Position numbers and translations under genes: made by a program
Assembly (NCBI GenBank): GCA_963971535.1
Contig: OZ020598.1
Span: 88,612,985-88,676,984 of the forward strand
From: Notolepis coatsorum
Lineage: Eukaryota; Chordata; Actinopteri; Aulopiformes; Paralepididae
Direction of reading: 5' to 3'
Length of the DNA stretch: 64,000 nucleotides
Shown here: one piece after another, positions 1 to 10,700 of the stretch
Position numbering within the stretch: position 1 is the first letter of the stretch
How the letters are laid out: every line of letters begins with the position of its first letter
The notes under the pieces: generated by a model
Told to the model about the DNA's origin: nothing
Databases searched by the model: none
Seen by the model: only the letters and a program-made list of their open reading frames with translations

Positions 1-203
1 TGTTAATTGTATGCTTTTTGTGGTGGAAATGGCAGACGTTCAAAGTCATAACATTCGCAACGTGTAATCTAACTAGTGTGCAATGAATCACGTTAGAAAT
101 ATAAATGGCATTTCTTAAATTGAACCACTATTCGTGATTCTGCCTAGAGCCAGGACTCAACAGTGCACGTTTCGCTCGCATTTGATAACTTCCGTGTTTC
201 ACG

Positions 204-326
204 TCAACTCCAGCTGGAAGGGAGGGGATGAGCCTGATAGCCTTTAATTTTAGAAGCTATGACATCTAGCTCTTCAGCCCTGCGTTCTACAGCCTGTGAC
301 AACTCCTCTTGCGAGTCGCGCTGTTT
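204..326 (-). other. Short open stretch, possible terminal exon or old transposon fragment, unidentified
   Basis: On the minus strand, 40 codons preceded by ACATAG read KQRDSQEELSQAVERRAEEL through PLPSSWS and stop. The composition suggests a coiled coil. I do not recognise the family. No upstream partner exon is visible. It could be chance or a remnant of a coding repeat. The rest of 1-645 shows nothing I can assign. Confidence 0.2.
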
Positions 327-645
327 CTATGTAAACTCCACGAGCAACGGGTCTAGTAAATGCGTCGTTAGTGACAGCCCTAGTTCAAACATAAGCCTGC
401 TTCGTTCTAGAGATGGCCGTGAGTAATTACTCACCATTTCAACTTCAAATTTATGTATTTATTTCTATTTGGTTACCACCTAATGGTTCCACCAAGAATG
501 CTTGTTTGTGCCACTGAAACAGAAAACTCGCTCTGCAATCCTGCGAGGCGTGAGTTGTTGCAGGAAGCTGGAAGATGTGGAGCATGGATAGTACGCTTAA
601 CGTTTGTTGGACAGTTGTATCTAAAAGATTACAGACTGTTTTTAC

Positions 646-1170
646 TAGGGGTGGGAATCGCCAGAGACCTCACAATACGATACTATCGCGATACTTGCAT
701 CACGATACGATACTATCGCGATACTTGCATCACGATACGATAGTATCGCGATACTAAATATATCGCGATACGCTGAGTATTGTATTAATATTGCAATTTC
801 TTTATATATATATATTTTTTTTTATCAAATTTAATTTATTATTTGTAAACATGTTTTATCTAATGAAATAAAGTTCAGTCTGTTCATCTCACTTCAATCA
901 TTTTTATTGCAGAACATGGTATTTTCTCAAGCAGCCAGATGTAAAAACTGAACTGTTTGTATTACAGTCATATTCCAACTTAACTGAATGCACATGTGTG
1001 TGTGTGTGGACTACTGTACTATTACAGGTATTGAAATGAACAATGCAACTTCCTTATAATTTTTTTTTATGAATAATTAAATATCGTTACTAGGCGTCCC
1101 TGTATCGATACAGTATCGCCACGCAAAGTATCGCGATACTACTACGTATCGATTTTTTCCCCCACCCCTA
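646..1170. mobile_element. hAT-like MITE, 525 bp, TSD GTTTTTAC
   Basis: The ends are TAGGGGTGGGAATC and its imperfect inverse ending in CACCCCTA. An exact 8-bp duplication, GTTTTTAC, flanks the element (638-645 and 1171-1178). The left half has about three tandem copies of a roughly 35-bp unit built on CGATACTATCGCGATACT. It has no coding capacity. The 8-bp TSD indicates hAT superfamily mobilisation. Confidence 0.85.
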
Positions 1171-1778
1171 GTTTTTACTGACAATACGCATTAAGCATCG
1201 GGTATATTGCTGGGCATCGTTATGATTTTATCAGAGTCACCTTGACTTGTTCCTGAATTTTAACCATTATATTCAATTTGGGTAACATTTCTGGTGACTA
1301 ATATGTCAGGATAACCTCAGAATAATGACTGTAATTACAGTGTGTGCTGCCTCAATGTGCTGCCAGTTTTGTGCCAGAAATTACTGGGATGTGCATTCAC
1401 ATTGGATTAATGTTATCAGGGGACCTCTTCACCTAAATATAGTAGGTAATTTGCACTCAAAATTGTACCTAATCATGGTATTAATTGCTCATAGAAAGAA
1501 ATGTCATAAGTTTCCCTAAAAGCTCAAAATGCCACGTTTATGTCTGGATTATCTTTTAAAGCCAGGTTGTATAATTCAGTCCTTAATTTCTACCAAACAG
1601 GAAATATTAGCATCAAAAGGAAATGTATGCCTATTGTAGGCCCCATTGAGAAACCATTATTCTAGACTTTCTCTAGATCTGGGAGGAAGGAGGAAATGGT
1701 TCAAATGTAAGCCTCCTTCATTCTAGACATTTTCTGGGGAAGCAGCTATGTGTCCATGTCCAAACATTTTCCATTCTA
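1171..1778. other. NCBP1 intron 7, unassigned
   Basis: No gene, tandem array or paired termini are seen. It is AT-rich intronic sequence, probably with decayed repeats. Confidence 0.5.
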
Positions 1779-4188
1779 TTAAAGGGGACATGCATTGCTA
1801 TTCCTTTCACTATTTGGGCAACTTTACACAATTCCTGTGAATCTATGGAACACATCTGTAAGGTTTTTTTCAACAAAAGAAATTCATCGTTTTATATTTC
1901 TAATCAAGTACTCAAAAACAGCATTTTTCTAGTTCAAGATTTCAAGCTGATTTGGCTGGGCTCCGCCCATAAGCGCTTTGAGTGACAGTCACCCACACAG
2001 CGAGATACATACGAGAGAGAGCGAGAGAGAACAAGCAAACGAGAGAGAGAGAGAGAGAGAGAGATGCGTCCCCGACACTAGGGCTGCAACGATTAGTCGA
2101 CATAATCGACGATGACAATCATAAAAATTAGTCGACGCAGAATTTTAGTGTCGATGCGTCGTATAAAAACAGAGAGCCGGTAACGTTCATTCAAAACTGC
2201 GCAAATGCACCACAGGAAGTGCTGGGGCAGTATAATTTCCCTTGTCTGCCATGACTGCATTCTGTGTACTAACAACAAAGAAGAAGAAAGCAGCCGCGAG
2301 GATGCACAAGCAAGCACCCTGGAACCGTGGTGACAGCTACTCGGATCAGGGGTACGTTTTAGCTTACATGTTGGTAAACAGAACGTCTCATGGATAATGC
2401 TTGCTAAGCGAACGATATTTCAGTTATTATGTTGAGGCTGCGTGTCCACCAACGTAACGTTATGTAACGTTAGCTAATGTAACGTAAATTGGCCTTCCTT
2501 CCCACCTCTTGCAGAGACAAGTCGCATTTCTTTCCTCTCTCCCTAGGCCTTCAAGGCCGTTCCTACCGCCGCCTCTACTGCTCCATGTAGCCCGACGCTG
2601 CTATGCTCTGCTTCGTGCCGGTGGCTGGACTATACTCAAATCAACTCTAAATGGATCTAATCAGTGGATTGCATATTTTCTTCAAGACGCAGAATAAGGC
2701 TAACCCTCTCTGCCTATTGGGACATCATAATCGGGCTACCAACTTGAAGACATGGTCATTTTTGGATTATCGAAGCTTTTGGACTGCAATAAGAAGATTT
2801 TGGATCCGTTTACCGCGCACAGGATCTACCAAAATGAACTGATTAAGACACTTGGACTAATAATGCATTCAGTATTTCAGTCATTTGGACGGAGTTGTTA
2901 AAACTCACTCCACTCAAATCAATAGAGTTATATTTCACTCTATTCAAATCAAATTTAAAGTGACGTGGCTGGGATAAATTGTGCCAGTCAGCCAAAACAA
3001 ATTCCTGGACCAAGGTCGAACCAGAGCGCGGTGGAGTCGAAGGCCCTCTGGGAGATAAGAGTGGCGAGCGGCTTCCCCCACCCCCAATCCCTACCTCCCC
3101 CACCCAGGACTTGGCTTGTGCACTCCCCCCCCCACCTTCCCACCCCCCCTTCCTCTGCATTGGCGCTGCACTGTCGGCTGCCTCGTGTGAGGGATCACTC
3201 CCCCCCCTCCCCCCCTACAGCCCTGTAACAACCCCAACCCACTCCCCCCTCCTTCCTTACATGGCGCTGCCTATGACGGCTGCCAGTCTGTTTGCGGTGG
3301 TGAATATGCATATGTTGTCTCAAGGATCTGTACCATTATTACTATCTAAAATGTAATAATTGTGGAATATTACTGTAATGAGCTGTATGTGTATGATCCA
3401 AGCGTCCTATGATCCTCATAGGAGCATAACAGAAAAAAGCATTCCATGTGAAGGTATTCTGTATTTTTGCATGTCAACTAATAAAGAAACTTGAAACTTG
3501 AACTTGAACTATGGGATCATGTTAAGGCAGAGGGAGTGGACAACAGGGTGACATTCACAGGTGTGCAGACTTGAGCATGCGAGGTAAAACATGCACTGGA
3601 GCCCTGAAAAGGAGCCGCGCCCACAGGAAGCAGAGATGGAGGGTGTGACAGAAATAATAGTTAGATTAGTCGACTACCAAAATAATCGTTAGTTGCAGCC
3701 CTACCCGACACACACGCAGTCAAGTTTGTGTGTAAATGCTCCGACGAGGGAGACGGGGTACACACATTTTTACACACACTCCTGCGTGCGGTACCTCTCT
3801 ATCTCTCTCTCTCTCTCTCCCTCGTTCTCTGCTGTCTGTCGGACTCTGCACCCTGTTTGAGGAAGTAATCCACTCGCTCTGTTGAGCTAATTGTGGGCGG
3901 TGACTACAACCACAGAGCCAATCAGATCACAATCAGCTTAATAACCGCCTTATTCACGTCAGCAAAACAAAACGGTCAAATCAGAACGGCTTAGTTGAGT
4001 GAGGGAAGATCTCGTGAACTCGAGACTAGACTGACGAGTCAATATGATAATTAAAGACAGACCACATTGATATAATCCCCCATTGCTAGGAAACAATGCG
4101 ACTTTGGGTCATTGGAAAGCGCTATACAAAATAAATGAATTATTATTAAACACTGGAAAAGGCCATTTATAATGCATGGGACCTTTAA
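1779..4188. mobile_element. piggyBac-like MITE family 1, copy A (TTAA termini), interrupted
   Basis: It begins TTAAAGGGGACATGCATTGC and ends with AATGCATGGGACCTTTAA, an inverted terminal match bounded by TTAA on both sides, as in piggyBac insertions. Terminal and flanking interior sequences match copy B at 43577-44713 (for example TATTCCTTTCACTATTTGGG and GGCTCCGCCCATAAGCGCTT). The interior has GA/CT microsatellites (2014-2064, 3800-3823) and is split by the hAT-like insertion 2079-3703. It is non-coding. Confidence 0.75.
2079..3703. mobile_element. hAT-like element, 1625 bp, TSD CCCGACAC, nested in piggyBac-like copy A
   Basis: The ends are TAGGGCTGCAACGATTAGTC and the inverse GTTGCAGCCCTA. 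The exact 8-bp duplication CCCGACAC lies at 2071-2078 and 3704-3711. The interior has C-rich low-complexity DNA (3060-3250) and a LINE-like 3' end with AATAAAG and short AACTTG repeats near 3480-3510. I see no intact transposase. Confidence 0.85.
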
Positions 4189-4211
4189 GGATTATATCAA
4201 AAGAGGCTTTT

Positions 4212-4307
4212 AGGCAGCTGGGTGGCGCAGCGGACATTGCGCTCGTCACCAACGCAAGAGACACCGGGTTCGGCTCCTTGGGCCAGCCGTCATACTAACT
4301 CACTAGC
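4212..4307 (+). mobile_element. tRNA-derived SINE, head fragment with internal deletion
   Basis: It matches the head of the SINE at 24995, including the A box TGGCGCAGCGG and the GTCACCAACGCAAGAGACAC stretch. It then jumps from the B box to a point about 25 bp later, and stops after TACTAACTCA. It is not a tRNA gene: there is no cloverleaf 3' half. Confidence 0.75.
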
Positions 4308-4812
4308 TTTTTGATTATATTACATTTTTATAATACACCTTTTTACATAAAGCTGTGGATTAATTTGACATAGGTTAGACTTAAAATTCTACATTTTAAA
4401 TAGTGGTCCAGGTATTTGAGAAGAAACATGATGACTTTTCATCTGAAGTGGGCTATTGCTCAGAGAGTAATTAATGTTTTTCGATATACATTTATATTTA
4501 ATAAGACATCTTGGTTGGCAAACAACAGGTGTTTGTAATCAACTAACTGGTGATCATCATTAAATGACAACTGTGGCCAAAGAGCTGTGATCAGTCATGT
4601 GGCGATCATGAGAATACAGAACAGGCACACGAGTAGAATAATGAACACCGTCTAGCAATGTCTCTAGCCTCTAGTATTTTCTAGTGTATTGCTGCTACTT
4701 ATTTGTACACTTCTTACAGTTTTATATATCCTGTCTTTATGTTTGGGGACAACGGATGGAAATGAGCCTTGTGCTAAATCCGGCCATTTTTACACTCTTA
4801 TCATGTTCCAGG

Positions 4813-5113
4813 TAGGGGTGGGACGATACATCGATCCAGATCGATACATCGATGTAATTATCAACGATCGAATCGGATCGATGCGATGTAATAAGATCGA
4901 TTCATATCGATACTCTTATTTTGAAAATCCTGTGGCGAGTCTCATAACTGATTGTGTTAAATGGGCATATGATATCATCTCATATCGATCGCAGGCACCT
5001 GAATCTAATCGTATCGTATTGTATCGTGAGAGACTGTGATATCGGCAAATATCGTATCGTTGTCCAAAGAATCGATATCGTATCATGATGAAACTGGTGA
5101 TTCCCACCCCTAG
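4813..5113. mobile_element. hAT-like MITE, 301 bp, TSD GTTCCAGG
   Basis: The termini are TAGGGGTGGGACGATA and the inverse ending in CACCCCTA. The exact 8-bp duplication GTTCCAGG lies at 4805-4812 and 5114-5121. The interior is made of ATCGAT-rich repeats. It is non-coding. Confidence 0.85.
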
Positions 5114-5322
5114 TTCCAGGTGACTGTATCTGCTTCATGTCCCCTTTTTTTTTTTTTTTTTTTTTTTTACTTTTTCTCCCCCTTTTTTCTGTATTTTCCT
5201 CTCATCCCAATTTAGTCGTTAAGCCAATTCCCTTCCTGGTCGTTGCACACATTTTCCCCCCACTTGCCGGCCTAGGGAGGGTTGATAGATACCATCACAT
5301 GTCTCCTCCGATACATGTGGCG

Positions 5323-6355
5323 TAGAGCCATATGAAATCCGCGTTCACGGAATCGCGGACGGAATCGCGGAATTGACCAATAAAAATGGAATCAACTGCA
5401 AAACGTGGAATATTGCAGAATTTGGCCTAATCTGGACTGAAATTCCGTTTTTGGGTGGAACGCTTGGTGCACACGCGACCGGGGAGGCGGACGCTAGAGC
5501 GGGTTACACACAACACAGGCAGTCTCCCAAGCGTCTCGCTGCTTCGGTGTTTACATCGTCAAGAAGCTAATAAATTCCCCAATAAGCCCTCAATTCAGAG
5601 CAGAGTAGTATCCTAATGACTTTTATGCCTCCGGCGATAAGGTGTTTTGCTAATTCTGTCAACGTTCCGTGGACTGGAGCCACAAAAACACTTGCGACAC
5701 TATTGTGATTAAATAGCTATAACGTTAGGACATGATCGCTTCTTGCTAAATCTAGTGCACCCATCCATTTGTTTAATGCAAACGAGTCATTATACACTGC
5801 CCTTTATAATCGAAATAAACTTAAATAGCTATGAAACGTTTTACAGTACATAGGACTATAGATGGAAATGATAGCTTCTTGCTAAATCTGGTGCAATCCA
5901 TTTGTTTAATGCAAACGATTGTCATTATACACTGTCCTTTATAAACTAAATAAACTAAACTAAAGGTGCCTAAATTATGCATTACTATATTTCATCACAA
6001 TAAAATAGATATAGCTAGGCTACTGACATTGTGATAATGTCAGTAGTAGCTAGCTGTATCTATTGTTTACACTTGAAATGTGTATTTTTATTTTGTCACA
6101 ATATTATTTGAAAAGTATTGTGTAAAATGTAACTGTATTTCTGAGTTGCAGCACTCAAAAACATTAAATGGACTGTTATATCATATTCAATTGTAGACAT
6201 TTATTCATTCCCACTTATTAGACACTATTTCTGATGGTAAAATGAGCATAAAAAGCAAAATACAGAATTCTGAAATATTAAAACGGAAAAAATGGAATTT
6301 GGGAAAAAATAAAATGGAATTTGGAAAATAATAAAACGGATTTCATATGGCTCTA
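5323..6355. mobile_element. hAT-like non-autonomous element, 1033 bp, TSD ATGTGGCG/ATGTGGAG
   Basis: The terminal inverted repeats are TAGAGCCATATGAAATCCG and its inverse. The 8-bp flanks, ATGTGGCG (5315-5322) and ATGTGGAG (6356-6363), differ at one position. It lies inside the minus SINE. Subterminal GGAAT-rich repeats are present at both ends. No open reading frame of note is present. Confidence 0.82.
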
Positions 6356-6549
6356 ATGTGGAGTCAGCCAGCCGCTTCTTTTCACCTGACAGCGAGGACT
6401 CTCACTGGGGGAGCATAACGCGTGGGAGGATCACACTACTTGCCCCAGTTCCCTTCCTCGCTGAGCAGGCGCCCCGACCGACCTGTAGGAGTAGCTGTTT
6501 ACAACGACCAGGATACACACCCCGCCGGCTTCCCACCCGCTAACACTGC

Positions 6550-6735
6550 CAATGGACCCGTCTCAAAACCCTGCCCTCTTTTCTTGATCCTCCAATCACA
6601 GCTGTCGCTTACCTCTGACTTCCTCGTACAAACTTTGTACTTCCTCGTACAAACTTTGTTTGTACGAGGAAGTCAGAGGTAAGAGACAGCTGTGATTGGA
6701 GGATCAAGAAAAGGGGTAGGGTTTGAGACAGGTCT
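6550..6735. mobile_element. Fold-back MITE with about 80-bp arms
   Basis: Two arms of about 80 bp are near-perfect inverses around a short spacer near 6632. The arms contain CTTGATCCTCCAATCACAGC and its complement. It sits within the minus SINE. The target duplication is unclear (AAT/TATT at the borders), so the superfamily is not assigned. Confidence 0.75.
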
Positions 6736-6782
6736 ATTGGTTAGTATGGACGACCGACCAAGCCGGAGGTACCGCTGACAGC

Positions 6783-7170
6783 TAGGGATGGGTACCTTTC
6801 ACATTTGAACCGATACGGTACCGGTACCTGTGAATCGATACCGGTACCCAACGGTACCTTTTTTTCGGTACTTTACTCTAAATTTTTTTATTTACCTACC
6901 TCAGTCGTAAAAAAAATCCAAACTTCAAATAACTACAATTTCGACCGTTTTCGGCTTGCCATTGCTCCGACTGCTTTGTTGTTGAATCAAGTCAAATCCT
7001 AGGTAAGCATATTGTGCGTGTGAACGTTGACATGAAAATAAAAAAGGTAAAAATAAATAAAAATATATTTTTTTTTCCGGTATCTCACTTGAATCGATAC
7101 TCTGTAGACTGTAGTACTGACGTGTTTCGGTTCGGTACCTTAAAAGTACCGAATTCGGTACCCATCCCTA
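6783..7170. mobile_element. hAT-like MITE, GGGTACC family, 388 bp, TSD CTGACAGC
   Basis: The ends are TAGGGATGGGTACC and GGTACCCATCCCTA, with GGTACC palindromes at both subtermini. The exact 8-bp duplication CTGACAGC lies at 6775-6782 and 7171-7178. It is the same family as 26482-26904 and the broken copy 38944-41146. Confidence 0.88.
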
Positions 7171-7246
7171 CTGACAGCTGGATTCGATACCAGTGTCTCT
7201 GCGGTGGTAGGCAGGCGCTTAGTCCGCTGCGCTACCCAGCCGCCCT

Positions 7247-7660
7247 TCTTCATGTTCCTTCTTGAAACTGACCCACCCACCCCGCTTTTGTTCCAGGCAG
7301 ACACTCTGACCCGACTGCTGCTGTGACCCCGAACTATGAATCACTAAAGACACTTTTTTAACTGCTGCTGTGACCCACTGTCACCATTATATTGTAAACA
7401 CTGAACGTGCAATGTTAGTCACTGTGCCTTGTATATTATATTTATCTATTTTTACTTTATTTTCTAGCACTCGCTTGTATTTAAATATGTTTTAGTTAAG
7501 TATTGTGTGAAGGGCGGACTAGCAAAGTAAGATTTTGATGGTATGGCAAAGTCTGTTTAACTGTGCACATGACAATAAACAATCTTGAATCTTCACAGTG
7601 TTCATTAATGTTGCATTGTCCCGTCCAAATAAACACATAAAGTAAAGTAATGTGCCTCAC
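7247..7660. other. NCBP1 intron 7, LINE-like 3' end
   Basis: About 7290-7590 ends GCACATGACAATAAACAATC and TTGAATCTT, typical of fish LINE 3' ends in plus orientation. The rest is unassigned. This is the NCBP1 intron just 3' of exon 7. Confidence 0.4.
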
Positions 7661-7730
7661 CTCTTCTTGTGGGTGGGGCTTGTCCGCTATCCACACCTGC
7701 AGCATGGAGACGTGGGTCTTGACTCGCCTC
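7661..7730 (-). CDS. NCBP1: NCBP1 coding exon 7 (last in window)
   Basis: It is 70 nt, with acceptor CTTCTAG and donor GTGAGG. It encodes [20 protein letters not shown] plus QEE. Family members continue directly with a Tyr-Leu-Asp-Cys-Leu-Trp segment. I could not find that segment anywhere in 1-7660 on the minus strand, so intron 7 runs off the left edge. Confidence 0.92.
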
Positions 7731-10700
7731 CTAGAAGACAATACAAATGTGTAACACTGGTCATGGGGAGATGGGGCGGTGTGAGTGGCACGCAGGCTGT
7801 TTGTGTTTTCCTTCGGTCATGATGTGCTTTATCATGGGGGGGGGGGGGGGGGGGGTGTCATGGACTGGCTGTTCCGGGGGGATTTCACATGCCTTCGAGC
7901 AACACTGTACTTATTGTATGCCTGTTGTTATGTCTGCACGTTTATGTTGCACTACTTTTATTGTCTTTTATACCTATTCTTATGTCTGCTATTTATGTAT
8001 AGTTTTTTATTCTGTCAACTATATGCTGATTTTATGCCCCTGTTCATTTTATACTAATTGCTGTGGGGCACTCTGGACTGCGGTCCATGTGTGAAAGGTG
8101 CTATATAGATAGTTATTATTATTATATTGTAATTTTTTTTTAAGGTCTCGACGACATTGAAAATGAGGGTGACCACAGTTGTCCTTCTGAGAATAAATAA
8201 AGGTTTGAATTTAATTGAATGTTCTGAAGCTTAGGGAGTAATTAGATACTGACACAATCAATCCTGGTACGTAACCACATAAAAAACTCCTGAAATAACA
8301 GCAATATCCTACATGTTTTTGCAAATGACAAAGATAAAGAGAGAAAGCATGCTTACTTCAGGTAGCCTTCAATCTGGCTGAGGAGTCGGTCCATTTCCAC
8401 GTCCTTCTTCTCATAGAGCTCCTTCCCCACCCAGGGCAGGCAGGACAACACCACGTACACAAACCAGTCAGAACGCACCTGAGAGGGGGAAAGTGAGAGG
8501 GGAAGGAGAGAGGGGAGGAGAGGGGAGGGAGAGAGGGGAAGGAGAGAGGGGGAAGGTGAGAGGGGAGGGAGAGAGGGGAAGGAGAGAGGGGAAGGAGAGG
8601 AGAGAATTAGTTCAGGAAAGAAACTTCTTTCATGTCGCATCCTAGACATAAAAAAATAACTAACTAACATAATTTAACCATTTTAATCTCCGTGAACACA
8701 TCGGTCAGAGGGGATATAATCAAGTGACACTGAGGTCACAGCAAGAAGCACTCATTAATTTGGCAACAATATTAATTTATTCCCAATTATTTTGTTGTTC
8801 ATCATAACCATCTTGCTACCTGTGGTACGTCCTCCTCCTGAGTCACACTTATGAAGTTCTCGAACATGGCCACCATGGAGGGAGCTGCGATCACATGACA
8901 GTTCACCAAGTCGGACAGAAACCGCACCTGGGGGGAAAAAGACATCCATTATCGAGTCATGAGAAAAGCTGGACGATGATATACTGAGGCTTTTTAATGC
9001 CTACTTGGCCAGGGATTGAATAACAGAAAAATTGTTTTACATAATGCTTCGCGTTTTGAATCAGCACCTTAATCTCAGCACAATCCATGTTGTTCTTCAT
9101 AATGGAACCCTGCAGCCCCCCCTTGTTAGCCACAAACTAATGCAAAGTCAATGGGGCCAAGCTCAGGTCTGTACAAACCTTGAAAACAACACTGAACCCT
9201 ACTCCACAGCACAAGTTGATTTCAGGGCTTGTACAGTAGCTTGGCCCCATTGACTTTGCATAAGTTTATGACTAACTAGGCAGTTACGGGTATGCAGTAT
9301 GAAGAACAACATGGAATGTGCAGAGAGACTTTACCATCAACCAGAGCATGTGAGCGGAGCGGCGCGGACGAGAAATCCGCTCTAGATGGCTTGTTCCGCT
9401 CCGCTAATCGCTCATGTTGACCCCGCCGCCATGCCGCTCAGCGCTCACCTTCATTTACAAATCAAGCGCTCCCCGCTCCACAGCTCGCTCAGCAGAATTT
9501 CTTTTTTTGGAACATGATGTAAATTAGCTTGATTTGACCAAACTACAACAGTCTACACCCCCTGGGCCCCTTAACAATTGTTTGAGCCGTATTGTAATTG
9601 TACCCATTCTGCAATGTGGAATAACGTTTATATCCATTCAACTAGCTCTACTAAGCGATGGTAGCTAGCCTAGCCACAATGCTATGGTCGCTGCCATTCA
9701 CGTTAGCATGTAAGCTAACAACAACAATGGCGGATTCTACTTTGGTCTAGCAGGATGCGAGTGACGGTTCACCCTTCTCATTGGTTGAAAATGGCCTTCA
9801 TGTTTGTACATCGCCACCTGTTGCTTTGGCATTGTACTACATGTATATTACATCAGTTTCTGAGCAGACCGGAGCGGATTGGAGCGGAGGAGAACTCTCG
9901 CTCCGGAAGTCGCGCCGACCCATTTTAAAACCCACTCCGTCTCTCACGTCAAAACCGCCCGCTCCGCTCCCTGCGCCGCTCACATGCTCTGCCATCAACA
10001 TCCTTGCTAAGTAGGAGTAGATGTACCGACTGATCCGTCACTATTTTTTTTAATCACTTTACAAATTATCTGAGCAATCCTGCTTCTTGAAATACAGCCT
10101 GGTAGATATCTGTATAGTAATGTTTCAGGTGTAGCCTGAGATTTATATGTTTCACACAATCACAGCGCAGACGTTTTCACGTCAGGGACCCCAAATAGAT
10201 TAACTTCAGATCACCCCCGGCGGGACCCCCACCTGAGAAGATCTTTGTTGTTAGTGATGTAATGAAGACTTGCATAACTGTCTACGATACTGTGGCACCC
10301 AAGTGAGGGGAGTGAAACCTATGACCAAAACAGTCATTCTTATACATACAAAGGTACGTTGTAGTTTATTTTACTGGGGAATGGGGTCCGACCCCTCTAT
10401 GGGACCACTTGCCTATATGATTGTCAGTAGTATGTTTCCTAGATTCACTTGAACGCCTACCAAGTATACGGCTTCAGTGTACAAGTTGTTCTTCAGGGTC
10501 TCCTTCAGTTGTCTGATCATGGCTTCAACGAACTCGCCCCCAAAGTTGTAGTTCCTGGCATTCAGAAGGCCGACTAGAGTCGTGTACACCGTCAACTTCT
10601 CTGGTAGGAGTCGGGCACTGTGAACACAAGTCCCAAGTGAGGACTCTCGTTTAAGCAACTCGGAGCACGTCATTTGTAAATACAGGAAGTAGTTGGACAG

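Larger units (their letters stand above)
5134..7246 (-). mobile_element. tRNA-derived SINE, minus orientation, broken by three later insertions
   Basis: The SINE is the same family as 24995-25457, read on the minus strand. Its T-rich 3' tail is at 5139-5169 and its tRNA-like head ends near 7246. Its pieces are 5134-5322, 6356-6550, 6736-6782 and 7171-7246. They are separated by a hAT-like element (5323-6355), a fold-back element (6550-6735) and a hAT-like MITE (6783-7170). The interrupted pieces line up with the uninterrupted copy at 24995, so each insertion was a separate later event. Confidence 0.8.
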
